Shown: positions 25,598 through 35,022, counted from the first letter of the stretch. The stretch is DNA of 64,000 bases from Bordetella genomosp. 2 (GCF_002261345.1 NZ_NEVT01000008.1:372001-436000); one strand, 5' to 3'. Program-made: numbers and translations. Notes: a model not told the origin generated them from the sequence alone.

Positions 25598-25949
25598 GGG
25601 TCCGTACTCCAGGAGTAGCGATCATGCAAAAAACCTCTTGAATCCTAAAGGGAATTTAAAGCTTAAGCTTTTATTCCCTGGAGGAATGAAAGTCGCCCGC
25701 CGGCCTTGCCTCCGGCACCGGGAATGAGCCCGATAGTTCCGCCAAAACAAGGGCTTACCGCCGCACGAGGCGGCCACGCCGACGGCTGCGCCGCGGCACC
25801 GCGCCGCACATTCGTGGCGCACCGGACGGCCGCGGGTTGGGGTAAATCCCCATACGGCGCGCGTCCGCCTGCCGCAACAGAAGCAGACGAATAAGAACCA
25901 TTTCCATTACTATTCATTTCCTGCTTCAACAATCCCGCAGGGTTCGATC
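25598..25949. promoter_or_regulatory. Divergent intergenic region, RraA operon / FecI
   Basis: No gene is seen in these 352 bases. Near the RraA side lies a nested dyad, AGGGAAT (25649-25655) with ATTCCCT (25673-25679) around the palindrome AAAGCTTAAGCTTT (25658-25671), a likely operator. The middle is featureless GC-rich sequence. The FecI side carries an AT-rich Fur-box-like stretch. Confidence 0.4.
25890..25908. promoter_or_regulatory. Putative Fur box upstream of the FecI-type sigma gene
   Basis: AATAAGAACCATTTCCATT matches 14 of 19 positions of the classical Fur consensus when read in the alternative hexamer frame. It is followed by further ATT-type hexamers to 25920. It lies 42 bases before the sigma-factor start, the usual place for iron repression. 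Confidence 0.55.
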
Positions 25950-26510
25950 GTGAGCGCCGCGCCCTTTCCCTACTCCTCCCCGCCGTCCATGGACGTGCTT
26001 TATGCGGATCACCACGCCTGGCTGCGCGCCTGGCTGCAGCGCCGCCTGGGCAACGCCGCCGACGCCGCGGACCTGGCGCACGAGGCGTTCCTGCGGCTGA
26101 TCCTCAAGCCGGCGCCGCGCGGCTTCGGCAGCCCGGGAGAAGCGCGCGCCTACTTGCGCGCCATGGCGCAGGGCATGTGCATCAATCTGTGGCGCCGTCG
26201 CGAAATCGAACAAGCGTGGCTCGACACGCTGGCGGCCCAGCCGCAGGCCCATGCGCCCTCGGCGGAACGGCAGGCGATCGTGCTGGAGGCCCTGCAGGAA
26301 ATCGCCGCGCTGCTGCTCGACCTGTCGCCCAAGGCGGCGCAGGCTTTCCTGATGTCGGCGGTGTGCGGCATGAGCGCGACCGAAGTCGGCGCCGAACTGG
26401 GCGTATCGTCGCGCATGGTGCGCAAGTATGTCGCCCAGGCCATGCTGCGCTGCATGCAGGGGCATGCAGCGCAGACGGCGGCCGCGCTGCGCCAGGCGGC
26501 CGCGCCTTGA
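25950..26510 (+). CDS. FecI-type ECF sigma factor
   Basis: A 186-residue ECF sigma factor. Region 2 spans LYADHHAWLRAWLQRRLGNAADAADLAHEAFLRL (residues 17-50, partly quoted: DAADLAHEAFLRL). Region 4 has AFLMSAVCGMSATEVGAELGVSSRMVRKYV. It directs RNA polymerase to the receptor gene when the cognate iron source is bound. The start used is GTG at 25950 behind GCAGGG. An ATG at 25989 (MDVLYADHHAWL) is a credible alternative. It overlaps the FecR gene by four bases. The sigma/FecR/siderophore-receptor order matches the bupI-bupR-bfrZ and hurI-hurR-bhuR layouts known in Bordetella. The siderophore-type receptor favours the former, but this is unproven. Confidence 0.9.
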   Translation: MSAAPFPYSSPPSMDVLYADHHAWLRAWLQRRLGNAADAADLAHEAFLRLILKPAPRGFGSPGEARAYLRAMAQGMCINLWRRREIEQAWLDTLAAQPQAHAPSAERQAIVLEALQEIAALLLDLSPKAAQAFLMSAVCGMSATEVGAELGVSSRMVRKYVAQAMLRCMQGHAAQTAAALRQAAAP

Positions 26511-27580
26511 GCGGCCCGCGCGCCCTGCCGGACACTCCCGCGGCCGCTGCCGCGCGCCGGCAGGCCGGCGGCGACGAGGCGCCGCCGCCGCACCATGTCA
26601 TGGAGCAGGCGGCGCAATGGTATGCGCTGCTGGTCTCGGGCGAAGCCAGCGCGGCCGACCAGGCCCGGTGGCGCGCCTGGCTGGCGGCGCATCGCCAGCA
26701 TCGCCAGGCGTGGCAGTACGTGGAATCGGTCAGCCAGCGCGTGCTGGCGCCGCTGCAGGACACGCCCGACCCGCGCCTGATGGCCAGCCAGGTGTACAGC
26801 GCCCATGCGCGGGTGCGGGCCCGCCGGCGCACCCTGGCCGCGTTGGGCGCCGTGGCCGCCACCGGCATCCTGGGTTGGGCGGGCCGACCCTGGCCGGCGC
26901 TGGAGGACGCCTATATAGCCTGGACCGCCGGCTACCGCACGGGCACGGGCGAGATCCGCGCTTTCACCCTGGAAGACGGCTCGCGCATCTGGCTCAATGC
27001 GGCCAGCGCGGTCGATGCCGATATGGGCGCCGGCATGCGCCGGCTGTACCTGGCGGCCGGCGAGATCCTGGTGGCCACCCGGTCCGGCGACCCGCGCCCC
27101 TTCATCGTCGATACGCCGCAAGGCCGCATGCGCGCGCTGGGCACCCGCTTCACGGTGCGGCGCGAGCCGGACCGCACCTTCCTGGCGGTGTACGCCGGCT
27201 CGGTGGAAATCCGCACCGCCGCCGATGCCGCATCGCGCGTCATCCCGGCCGGCCGGCAAGCCCGCTTCAGCCGCGACGCCATCCTGGCCAGCGCGCCGGC
27301 CGACCCCGCGCGCGAAGCCTGGAGCCGCGGCGAACTGATAGCCTGGGACTTGTCCCTGGCGCAGATCGTCGCGGAACTGGACCGCCATCAGGCCGGGCAC
27401 ATCAGCCTGGCCCCGGACGTGGCGCAGCGGCGCGTGTTCGGCACCTTTCCCCTGCATGACGTGGACGGCGCGCTGGCCATGCTGGCCGAAGCGGCCTCGG
27501 TGCGGGTCCGCCGGCCGCTGCCGTGGTGGATCTCCATCGAGGACCGCCCGCCGCAAGCGCCTGCCGGCCAGGGCTCATAG
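26507..27580 (+). CDS. FecR-type anti-sigma/transmembrane signal transducer
   Basis: A 357-residue inner-membrane regulator. The cytoplasmic part has the DUF4880 motif (AAQWYALLVSGEASAADQARWRAWL, about 35-60, quoted in part as ARWRAWLAAHRQHRQAW). One membrane segment lies near TLAALGAVAATGILGWAG. The periplasmic FecR domain carries FTLEDGSRIWLNAASAVD and VYAGSVEI. The start is taken as TTG at 26507, overlapping the sigma stop (TTGA). The first ATG is 31 codons later (26600), so the N-terminus is uncertain. It relays receptor occupancy to the sigma factor. Confidence 0.88.
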   Translation: MSGPRALPDTPAAAAARRQAGGDEAPPPHHVMEQAAQWYALLVSGEASAADQARWRAWLAAHRQHRQAWQYVESVSQRVLAPLQDTPDPRLMASQVYSAHARVRARRRTLAALGAVAATGILGWAGRPWPALEDAYIAWTAGYRTGTGEIRAFTLEDGSRIWLNAASAVDADMGAGMRRLYLAAGEILVATRSGDPRPFIVDTPQGRMRALGTRFTVRREPDRTFLAVYAGSVEIRTAADAASRVIPAGRQARFSRDAILASAPADPAREAWSRGELIAWDLSLAQIVAELDRHQAGHISLAPDVAQRRVFGTFPLHDVDGALAMLAEAASVRVRRPLPWWISIEDRPPQAPAGQGS

Positions 27581-27581
27581 G

Positions 27582-27620
27582 GCCGGGCGACGGGCGCGCC
27601 CGGGCGGACGGCGTTTTTTT
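27582..27620 (+). terminator. GC-rich hairpin with T7 between FecR and receptor genes
   Basis: An imperfect GC-rich dyad centred on CGGGCGCGCCCG (27591-27602) is followed by TTTTTTT at 27614-27620. It could terminate the sigma/FecR transcript, leaving the receptor to its own sigma-dependent promoter in 27621-27746. I cannot place that promoter securely. Confidence 0.4.
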
Positions 27621-27746
27621 CTGCCGGGCCGGGTTCCGCTTTTTGCCCTCTCGATTGATTTACAGGCAAAGAGGCCCGTATCGGCGCCCCGCGCGCGCCG
27701 ATACAAGCCGGCCACATCATCAGCCACCGTTCGAGAGGAAACCTTC

Positions 27747-30137
27747 ATGTCTCGCTGCCCAGAGCATGCCTCGCATCCAGCCCGCCACGGGATGCGCCTG
27801 GCGGTCTGCACGCTCATCCTGGCCGGCGCCTGCCTGCCGGCGCGCCCGGCCGGCGCGGCCGAGCCCGCTGCGCCCGACGCCGCGACGTCCGCCGGGCAGC
27901 GCCGCTACGACATCCCCGCCGGCCCGCTCAGGACGGTGCTGACGCGCTTCGCCAGCGAGGCCGGCATCTACCTGGCGGGCTCGATCGCACTCGCGGACGG
28001 CAAGACCAGCCCGGGCTTGCGCGGCACCTACACCGTCGCGCAGGGCCTGGCCAGCGTGCTGGCGGGCACCGGCCTGCAGGCGGTCCCCGACGCGGACCGG
28101 CGCTATGTGCTGCGGCCCCTGCCCGTGGCGGGCGTCAGCGAGCTGCCGACCGTCACGGTCACCGGCCAGGGAGAAAGCGCCACCGGGCCGGTCGTCGGCT
28201 ACATGGCGCAGCGCAGCGCCACCGCGACCAAGACCGACACGTCGATCGTGGAAACGCCGCAGTCCATCTCCGTGGTGACGGCCGAGCAGATCCGCGATAC
28301 GGGCGCGAGCTCGCTGGACCAGGCGCTGAGCTACACCGCCGGCGTGCGCACGTCGATCTACGGCGCCAGCACGCGCCTGGACGCGGCCGAGGTGCGCGGC
28401 GTGGAGATCGAGGACATCTTCCTGGACGGCCTGAAGGACCGCGTGAACTTCTGGACCAGCACGCCGCGCGTGGAACCCTACCTGATGGAACGCATGGAAG
28501 TGCTGCGCGGGCCGGCGTCCATGCTGTACGGCCAGGGCGGCACGGGCGGGCTGATCAACAATGTCAGCAAACAGCCCCAGGCCGAGGCGCAGCGCGAGAT
28601 CGGCGTGCAGGTGGGCAACCACGACCGGCGCCAGCTGCAGGCCGACCTGACCGGCCCGCTGACCGAAGACGGCACCTGGCTGTACCGCCTGGTGGCGCTC
28701 GGCCGCGAAAGCGGCACCCAGATGGACCACGGCCAGGACGACCGCCAGGTGGTGGCCCCTTCATTGACCTGGGCGCCCAGCGCCGCCACCGAACTGACCC
28801 TGCGGCTGAAATGGCAGAAAGACCGGGCCAGCGGCGACTCCGGCAGCACCCTGCCCTGGGAAGGCACGATCCTGCCGAATCCGAACGGGCGCATCGCGCG
28901 CCACACGTTCGTGGGCGAGCCCGGCCTGGACCACTTCGACGCCGACAGCTTGCAGGCCGGCTGGTCGTTCCGGCACGACCTGAACGACCAATGGACCTTC
29001 CGGCAGAGCACGCGCTGGACCGACAACCGCACCGACTACGCCGCCTTCGACGTGTATGCGCCCTACCTCGACGCCGAACAACGCGTCCTGGCCCGGGCCG
29101 GCTATTTCTGGAAGCACCGCACGCAGGTCCTGGCGGACGACCAGAACCTGCAGGGCAAGTTCTCGACCGGGCCGGTCGCGCACCAGTTGCTGGTGGGCGT
29201 GGACTTCCTGCGCTACCGGGACTCGGGCTCGGGCGTCGACGACTACACCGGGCTGGCGCCGATCGACGTCTACAACCCGGTCTACCAGGGCAATTACGAA
29301 CCGCCGCCGCGCGAGCCGATCGCCACCAACGGGATCAAGCAGCTGGGCGTCTACATACAAGACGAGATGCGCTGGCGCAACTGGATCCTGCTGGCCGGCT
29401 GGCGCCACGACGAAGTCAAGACCTGGGAAGACGGCGCCGCGGACCGCAATGACCGCGCCGATTCGCTGCGGTTCGGCCTGATGTACGAGATCGTGCCCGG
29501 CCTGCTGCCGTACATCAGCTATGCCGAGTCGTTCCTGCCCCAGGCCAATACCAGCCATGGCCAGCGCCTGCGGCCGCTGCGCGGCAAGCAGTGGGAGGCC
29601 GGCATCAAGTACGAGCCGCCAACGCAGAACTGGCGCGCGTCCGCCGCCGTATTCGACCTGCGCGAAGTCAACCGCACGGTGGAGATCTCCGAAACGGAAG
29701 TCTCGCAGCGCGGCAAGACCAAGAACACCGGCCTGGAGCTGGAATGGATCGGCTCCATCACGCCGCAGCTGGATATCAACGCCAGCTTCACCTATGTGGA
29801 TGTCGACAGCCAGCTGGCCGGCGTGCCCGAGCGCCAGGCCGCGCTGTGGAGCACCTACCGGTTCGCGCTGGGCAGCCTGGACGGCTTCACCGTCGGCGCC
29901 GGGGTGCGCTACGCCAGCGGGTTCGTCGACGATTCCAGCGCCGGCCTCGATGTGCCCCGCACGCCGTCGGCCACCCTGTTCGACGCCATGGTGGCCTGGG
30001 AAAACCGCCATTGGCGCGTCGCGCTCAACGCCAGCAACATCGCCGACAAGGAATACTACAGCCGCTGCTCGGAATGGGGCACGTGCGCGTACGGCGCGGG
30101 GCGGCTGGTGACGCTGACGACGTCCTATCGCTGGTAG
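27747..30137 (+). CDS. TonB-dependent ferric siderophore receptor with N-terminal signalling (STN) domain
   Basis: A 796-residue outer-membrane receptor and signal transducer. A signal peptide ends near residue 38 (AGAA). Residues about 52-125 are an STN domain (RRYDIPAGPLRTVLTRFASE), which contacts FecR. A TonB-box-like LPTVTVTG lies at 133-140. The plug follows (TPQSISVVTAEQIRD, MEVLRGPASMLYGQGGTGG), then a long barrel ending in aromatic Trp (SYRW), as porin-like barrels do. The ribosome site GAGAGGAAA precedes 27747. With the FecI/FecR pair it forms a cell-surface signalling system for a siderophore. BfrZ of Bordetella is the nearest organisation I know, but I do not claim identity. Confidence 0.93.
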   Translation: MSRCPEHASHPARHGMRLAVCTLILAGACLPARPAGAAEPAAPDAATSAGQRRYDIPAGPLRTVLTRFASEAGIYLAGSIALADGKTSPGLRGTYTVAQGLASVLAGTGLQAVPDADRRYVLRPLPVAGVSELPTVTVTGQGESATGPVVGYMAQRSATATKTDTSIVETPQSISVVTAEQIRDTGASSLDQALSYTAGVRTSIYGASTRLDAAEVRGVEIEDIFLDGLKDRVNFWTSTPRVEPYLMERMEVLRGPASMLYGQGGTGGLINNVSKQPQAEAQREIGVQVGNHDRRQLQADLTGPLTEDGTWLYRLVALGRESGTQMDHGQDDRQVVAPSLTWAPSAATELTLRLKWQKDRASGDSGSTLPWEGTILPNPNGRIARHTFVGEPGLDHFDADSLQAGWSFRHDLNDQWTFRQSTRWTDNRTDYAAFDVYAPYLDAEQRVLARAGYFWKHRTQVLADDQNLQGKFSTGPVAHQLLVGVDFLRYRDSGSGVDDYTGLAPIDVYNPVYQGNYEPPPREPIATNGIKQLGVYIQDEMRWRNWILLAGWRHDEVKTWEDGAADRNDRADSLRFGLMYEIVPGLLPYISYAESFLPQANTSHGQRLRPLRGKQWEAGIKYEPPTQNWRASAAVFDLREVNRTVEISETEVSQRGKTKNTGLELEWIGSITPQLDINASFTYVDVDSQLAGVPERQAALWSTYRFALGSLDGFTVGAGVRYASGFVDDSSAGLDVPRTPSATLFDAMVAWENRHWRVALNASNIADKEYYSRCSEWGTCAYGAGRLVTLTTSYRW

Positions 30138-30235
30138 CGGCGGCTGGCATGCCGCGCGCCAGGCCGGTGGCGCGCGGCGACGCGCTATGCTTGAGCCCTT
30201 CGCAGCGTCCGGCAGCGCCGGTATCGGGAAATTCC

Positions 30236-31129
30236 ATGGAAGTCATACTGCAGGCCGACACTCCGCTGTCGGACAGCTTCGCCGAGCGCGCCGCGGCGTG
30301 CGTCGGCGCGCCGTCCTACACGCGGGTGGACGAGGGCCAGGTACAGCTGCGGGCCACCGCTCCCGCAGCCGCCCAGGGCGGATGGCGCGACGCCCTGCTC
30401 GCGCTGTGCCAGCCACAGCGCGCCGACGTGGCCATGCTGCCGCAACGGCGCAGCCTGGCCGACTATCGGCTCATCGTGTTCGACATGGACTCCACCCTCA
30501 TCAATGTCGAATGCATCGACGAACTGGCGGCCTGCGTCGGGCGCGCGGCCGAAGTGGCCGCCCTGACCGACGCGGCCATGCGCGACCCGTCCATTCCCTA
30601 CGACGACAGCCTGCGCGCGCGCGTGCGCTGCCTGCGCGGGCTGCCGCTGGCGGACGTGCATCGCACTTATGAGCAGCGAGTGGCATTCAATCCCGGCGCG
30701 CGCGAGCTGGTCGCGCATGCGCGCGGCCTGGGCCTGCGCACCGCGCTGGTGAGCGGCGGGTTCGCCGAATTCGCCGAACCCGTCCGCCAGGCCCTCGGTA
30801 TCGACTACATGGTCTGCAACCGCTTGCAGGCCGCCGACGGCCTGCTTACCGGCGAACTGGTGGGCACATTGATCAACGCGCGCGAGAAAGCCAACGCGCT
30901 GCAGGCGCTGTGCGACCAATTGCACTGCCCCACCGCTGACGCCATTGCGGTGGGCGACGGCTCGAACGACCTCGGGATGATGGCATTGGCGGGTGTGGCG
31001 GTCGGTTATCGCGCCAAGCCGGTGGTGCGCCAGCGTGCCCACGTGCTGATCGACCATGGCAGCCTGCAGCGCCTGGCAAGCATGCTGGGCGGTCAGGCGG
31101 CTTCGGGCCGCGGCACCGAGTCCCGGTAG
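30236..31129 (+). CDS. serB: Phosphoserine phosphatase
   Basis: A 297-residue HAD phosphatase catalysing the last step of serine synthesis. Motif I is DMDSTLI at residues 83-89 with nucleophile Asp83, motif II has LVSGGFAEF (Ser in VSGG), and motif III/IV is AVGDGSNDLGMM. SerB-specific VECIDELAA and RVAFNPGARELVAHA-like segments are present. Residues 1-75 form an ACT-like or degenerate N-terminal part, as in other long SerB proteins. Its 3' end overlaps the convergent LacI gene by 37 bases. Confidence 0.95.
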   Translation: MEVILQADTPLSDSFAERAAACVGAPSYTRVDEGQVQLRATAPAAAQGGWRDALLALCQPQRADVAMLPQRRSLADYRLIVFDMDSTLINVECIDELAACVGRAAEVAALTDAAMRDPSIPYDDSLRARVRCLRGLPLADVHRTYEQRVAFNPGARELVAHARGLGLRTALVSGGFAEFAEPVRQALGIDYMVCNRLQAADGLLTGELVGTLINAREKANALQALCDQLHCPTADAIAVGDGSNDLGMMALAGVAVGYRAKPVVRQRAHVLIDHGSLQRLASMLGGQAASGRGTESR

Positions 31130-32109
31130 ACGAATTCGCCGGGAAACACGCGCATCTCCGGCTCGCTGGCCGAGCCCAGCAGCAGCTCCAGCGCGTTCTC
31201 GATCATGACTTCCACCGGCTGGCGGATCGTGGTCAGCCGGTACGCCTCGCGCGACGCCACCGGGTGATCGTCGAAACCCAGCACTTGCACGTCTTCGGGG
31301 ACGCGGCGTCCCAGGCCGAAGCGCAGCGCGTCCATCGCGCCGGCGGCGATCTCGTCATCGGCGCAGAACAGCGCATCGACGCCGGGATGCCGCTTCAGCA
31401 TGGCGAGCGCCGCCTCGCGCCCCCAGTCGTAGGTGTACTCGCGCTCCACTAGCGCGATCGGCGAGGTGCCGCGCTCGGCCAGCGCCTCGACGAAGCCCCG
31501 CTTGCGGTCGCGGTTGGTCGAGACTTCCGGGATGCCGCCGATGAAGCCGATCTCGCTGGCGCCGTTGGCCAGCAGGACGTCGGCGGCCATGCGCCCGCCC
31601 CGCACGTTGTCGCACGACACCGAATGTGCGCCGCCGACGCTGGAATAGCGATTGAACTGCACCACCGGCACACCGCGGCGCGCGCAGAGCTCGGCGCCGT
31701 GGGAAGACAGCGTGGCAGTGGTAATGATGACGCCGCGCACCCGGTACTGCAGCACCAGCGCCATCATGTCGTCCACGGTATGCGGAGGGGTGGCATTGAA
31801 CAGCAGCGCCTGCAGCCCGCGCGTATGCAATTCGCGGGTGATCTGCTCGAGCACGACCGGGTACCAGGGGTTGGTGATATTGGCCATGACGATGGCCACG
31901 ATGTCGAACCGCCCGCTGCTCAGGCCGCGCGCCAGCGGATCGGGCCGGTAGTTCACCATCTCCACGGCCTTGATGATGCGCTCCCGGACCTCTTGCGACA
32001 AACTGCCATGGCCGGAGATGAAGCGTGATACTGCGGCCTGCGAAACACCCGCGAACCGGGCGACGTCTTTCTGGGTAGGAGGTTTTTTCTTCACGACGAG
32101 ACAGCGCAA
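31093..32109 (-). CDS. LacI family transcriptional regulator of the dimethylformamidase-like operon
   Basis: A 338-residue LacI/GalR-type repressor. The helix-turn-helix is TQKDVARFAGVSQAAVSRFISG (about 12-33; recognition helix SQAAVSRFI). The hinge is PLARGLSSG, and a periplasmic-binding-protein-like effector domain starts at VAIVMANITNPWYPVVLEQI. It overlaps the end of the dimethylformamidase-like gene by 19 bases, so it is the last gene of that operon. Two copies of a perfect palindrome with the central CG step favoured by LacI proteins stand before the operon, probably its operators. A GTG at 32094 is an alternative start. Confidence 0.92.
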   Translation of the reverse strand: MRCLVVKKKPPTQKDVARFAGVSQAAVSRFISGHGSLSQEVRERIIKAVEMVNYRPDPLARGLSSGRFDIVAIVMANITNPWYPVVLEQITRELHTRGLQALLFNATPPHTVDDMMALVLQYRVRGVIITTATLSSHGAELCARRGVPVVQFNRYSSVGGAHSVSCDNVRGGRMAADVLLANGASEIGFIGGIPEVSTNRDRKRGFVEALAERGTSPIALVEREYTYDWGREAALAMLKRHPGVDALFCADDEIAAGAMDALRFGLGRRVPEDVQVLGFDDHPVASREAYRLTTIRQPVEVMIENALELLLGSASEPEMRVFPGEFVYRDSVPRPEAA

Positions 32110-34277
32110 CGGGTGTAGCGCCGCACGCAGTTCTGCAAGATGCGGGATACCCCGTTCTCGTATTGGTTATGGAACAGGCTACCCAGGAATGTAATCGATC
32201 CCGAGGCAAACAGCCCGCCGCCGCCGGCCGTCGTGCCGCACACCATGTGCGCGCAAATGCCCTCATAGGGGCGGGGCAGCCCGGCCGCCATGGTCCAGGT
32301 CAGGATCTCCTCGGGCACGGTCTTGAAGGACGGGCCGTGCCCCTGTGATACGGCGATCACGCGCAAGTTCTCGTCGCTGCCCAGGTCGAAGGCCCGCTGG
32401 TCCAGCTCGAAACCCGCCGCGCCGCCGCCCGACAGGCCGTAGTCGCCGATGCGCGCCTCGGCCACCCCCTCCAGCACCCAGGCCACGTCGGGATGCGTCG
32501 CCTCCTCGGTGCGCACATAGTAGCTGCCTTCGAAGTTGCCTTGCACCGCGAAGCCGACGCCGCCCACCACCTGGGGCGCCCGGCCGTTGCGGCGCCACAT
32601 GCCGCCGTACTCGCCGTCGAGCTGGTTGTAGTATTCGCCGGGCTCGCTGGCCCACGCACGGATCCCGCCCTCGGCGCGCCGTATTTCCATGACGTGCGGC
32701 AACGCGGCGTGGCGGGCGATCTTCCAGTAGAAGCCGTTGGCTCCCATGTACATGAAATTGCCGCCGCCCTCGCGGTAGGCCAGAATGGCGTCCAGCATGC
32801 GCCGGGTATGGTACTCGGGATGCGAGCCGGTGATCACCAGGTCATAGCCGCGCAGCGCCTCGACACCCTGCTCGTCCAGGTCCTCGTCGGTAATGACGTC
32901 GAAGGCATGCCCGTGCACGCGCAGCCAGTCCGTCAGGTGCGAGTCCGCCACGAAATGACGCAGGCCCGAGCCGCGCGGATCGGCGAACGTCAGGTAGCCC
33001 GGGCGCATCGTCAGTATGGGACGCAGGCGCGACGACAGGCTGATGCCCGAGCCGTCCGAATGCCGGTTGTAGGTCGACTTGCCGTACAGCGTGACGCGGT
33101 CGGGGTTGTGGGGATACGCTCCCCAGGCCGCCACGCGCTCGGCCAACGCTCCCTCGAAATTGCCGCGCGCATGGTTGGCATATGCCAGGTACGTCAGCGT
33201 GGAAGCCAGGTACAGGATCTTCCGGCGCGGCGCTGCCCGGCCGGGCAGCACGAAGAACGGGATAGTGTCGGCCCCTTCGGCGCTGCGCACCTCCAGCCCA
33301 TAGACGGCCGACTCGGCGTCGTCGGGAATGCGCAACGACACGCTGGTCTGCCACCCGCAGTCAGACAGGTCGTCGTCGTGGAAATGGATCGCGGCATATT
33401 GTTCGGGCGCGGCCTTCCAGTCCATGACCAGGCCGGTCCAGGCCGAAGAACGCACGGCGCGCACGGGCACGTTGACCAGCGCGAGGGCATGCCCCGGGTT
33501 GAGCCGGTCGGGCACCCGTTGCTCGGTCATGGCGTCGCCGAAATGCCAGTGCGCGGCGACTTCGAACGCCCCGTCGCCGCGCGCCAGCGCCAGCTCCGGA
33601 CCTTCGAACAGGCCATTGCAGCAATGCGCCGGATGGCCCTGCCAGATCGCCGCCACGCACAAGGTGTCCAGCGCCGCCGCGAGCGGAGCCCCGGGCACCT
33701 CGAAGGTGGTTTCCCGGTCCGCCGCGCGCGCGCCGCGACGGGTATCGGCGAGGCGCACGCGCACCCGGCCGGCGGCCACATCCCAGGTGGCCGTCACCAT
33801 GGTGTAGCGGCGGCTGGGCAAGCGCGGCCCATCCGGGGCCTCGCCGCCCACGGCCTGGCCATCGGCCAGCACGCCGCAGGCCAGCCGGCCGCGCCGCAGG
33901 CCCAGCCATACCCCTTGCCGGCCGGCGGCATCCTGCAGGCACCACAGCACTTGCGTCGCGTCGCGGTCCAGGGTCGGCTGCACCGCCAGGCGCACCCGCA
34001 GCGCCGTCGCGTCGCCCAAGGATGGCACGGCGCCCCATGCGCAGGAACCGGGGTACACGGGCTGCTCCTTGCCCGGATACCGGCCTTCCACGCCCATGGC
34101 GACCGGCGCCAGCTTCATGCCCGGCCCGGCGGGGTTCGGGTCGCAACAATCGATGCGCACCACGCGCGCCTCAAAGGGCAAGTCGGCGCGCGAGCTGACC
34201 TTGAATTCCAGCGTATCCCCCGGCCGGCCGCTCAGCGGCGTGACATAACCCACGATCGCAGGCACATACTCCATCAT
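32091..34277 (-). CDS. N,N-dimethylformamidase large-subunit-like hydrolase
   Basis: A 728-residue protein of the N,N-dimethylformamidase beta-subunit family. That enzyme is an amidohydrolase with an iron centre held by two tyrosines and a carboxylate. Residues about 80-250 form a LamG/ConA-like domain, and the C-terminal half is a glutamine-amidotransferase-like fold. Candidate iron ligands by motif are Tyr363 or Tyr366 (TYLAYANH), Tyr403 (STYNRHSDGSG) and Glu488 with adjacent His486 (GSHPEYH). These keep about the spacing known for the Paracoccus enzyme (Tyr399, Tyr440, Glu521). No small-subunit gene is visible next to it. Its place in an importer/aminotransferase operon suggests hydrolysis of an imported amide. 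Confidence 0.82.
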   Translation of the reverse strand: MMEYVPAIVGYVTPLSGRPGDTLEFKVSSRADLPFEARVVRIDCCDPNPAGPGMKLAPVAMGVEGRYPGKEQPVYPGSCAWGAVPSLGDATALRVRLAVQPTLDRDATQVLWCLQDAAGRQGVWLGLRRGRLACGVLADGQAVGGEAPDGPRLPSRRYTMVTATWDVAAGRVRVRLADTRRGARAADRETTFEVPGAPLAAALDTLCVAAIWQGHPAHCCNGLFEGPELALARGDGAFEVAAHWHFGDAMTEQRVPDRLNPGHALALVNVPVRAVRSSAWTGLVMDWKAAPEQYAAIHFHDDDLSDCGWQTSVSLRIPDDAESAVYGLEVRSAEGADTIPFFVLPGRAAPRRKILYLASTLTYLAYANHARGNFEGALAERVAAWGAYPHNPDRVTLYGKSTYNRHSDGSGISLSSRLRPILTMRPGYLTFADPRGSGLRHFVADSHLTDWLRVHGHAFDVITDEDLDEQGVEALRGYDLVITGSHPEYHTRRMLDAILAYREGGGNFMYMGANGFYWKIARHAALPHVMEIRRAEGGIRAWASEPGEYYNQLDGEYGGMWRRNGRAPQVVGGVGFAVQGNFEGSYYVRTEEATHPDVAWVLEGVAEARIGDYGLSGGGAAGFELDQRAFDLGSDENLRVIAVSQGHGPSFKTVPEEILTWTMAAGLPRPYEGICAHMVCGTTAGGGGLFASGSITFLGSLFHNQYENGVSRILQNCVRRYTRCAVSS

Positions 34278-34320
34278 GATTCCTCAAATTGATGACCAGG
34301 CGGGCCGCGGCGGCCGCCGC

Positions 34321-35022
34321 TCAATGCACCGCCAGATACTGTTCCAGCCGGGCGGGATCGGCGCGCGCGACGCCGGCATCGAACCGATCCGCCACGCTGC
34401 CGTTCTCGAGCACCACGATGCGGTCCGCCAGCTCGACCGCCATCTGCAGATTCTGCTCGACCAGGACGATGGTCAGGTCGTCGCCCTTGAGGGCGCCGAG
34501 CGCCTCGCTGACGGCCTTCACCATGATCGGCGCAAGACCCTGCGATGGCTCGTCGAGCAGAATCAGGCGCGGCCCCATGGCCAGCCCGCGCGCCATCACC
34601 ATCATCTGTTGCTGGCCGCCGGAGAGCTCGCTGCCTTTCTTGTCCAGCAATTCCTCGAGCAAGGGGAAAAGCGCCACCAGCCGGTCCAGGGGATAAGCGG
34701 AGCCCTTGCGCCACCCCAGCATGATGTTCTCGCGCACGGTCAGCAGCGCGAACGGATCGCGGGTCTCGGGCACCAGGGTCAGGCCCAGGCGCGCAATATG
34801 GTGCGGCGGCAGCGCGGCGATGTCCCGCCCGGCGAACAGTACGCGCCCGCGCGCCGGCGGGGTCAGGCCCATGATGGAGCGCAGCGTGGTGGATTTGCCG
34901 GCGCCGTTGCGGCCCAGCAGCGCCACCACCTCGCGCTCGCCCACCTCGAAAGAAACGCCATGGACGGCCTGGCTCTGGCCGTAGTAGGTGTCGATGTCCT
35001 GTACGCTCAATAGCATGCTCAT
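34321..35022 (-). CDS. Branched-chain-type ABC transporter ATP-binding protein LivF
   Basis: A 233-residue LivF-type ATPase. It has Walker A GRNGAGKSTTLRSIMGL, signature LSGGQQQMMVMARGL, and Walker B LILLDEPSQGLAPIMV; the LAP segment is diagnostic of LivF. It overlaps LivG by four bases. As part of the five-component HAAT importer in this operon it would carry an amide or amino-acid-like compound, not necessarily branched-chain amino acids. Confidence 0.94.
   Translation of the reverse strand: MSMLLSVQDIDTYYGQSQAVHGVSFEVGEREVVALLGRNGAGKSTTLRSIMGLTPPARGRVLFAGRDIAALPPHHIARLGLTLVPETRDPFALLTVRENIMLGWRKGSAYPLDRLVALFPLLEELLDKKGSELSGGQQQMMVMARGLAMGPRLILLDEPSQGLAPIMVKAVSEALGALKGDDLTIVLVEQNLQMAVELADRIVVLENGSVADRFDAGVARADPARLEQYLAVH

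Noticed and set aside
27747-30137. Naming the receptor bfrZ and its partners bupI/bupR
   Set aside because: Gene order and domain make-up fit, but I cannot distinguish it from other FecI-linked siderophore receptors without an alignment.
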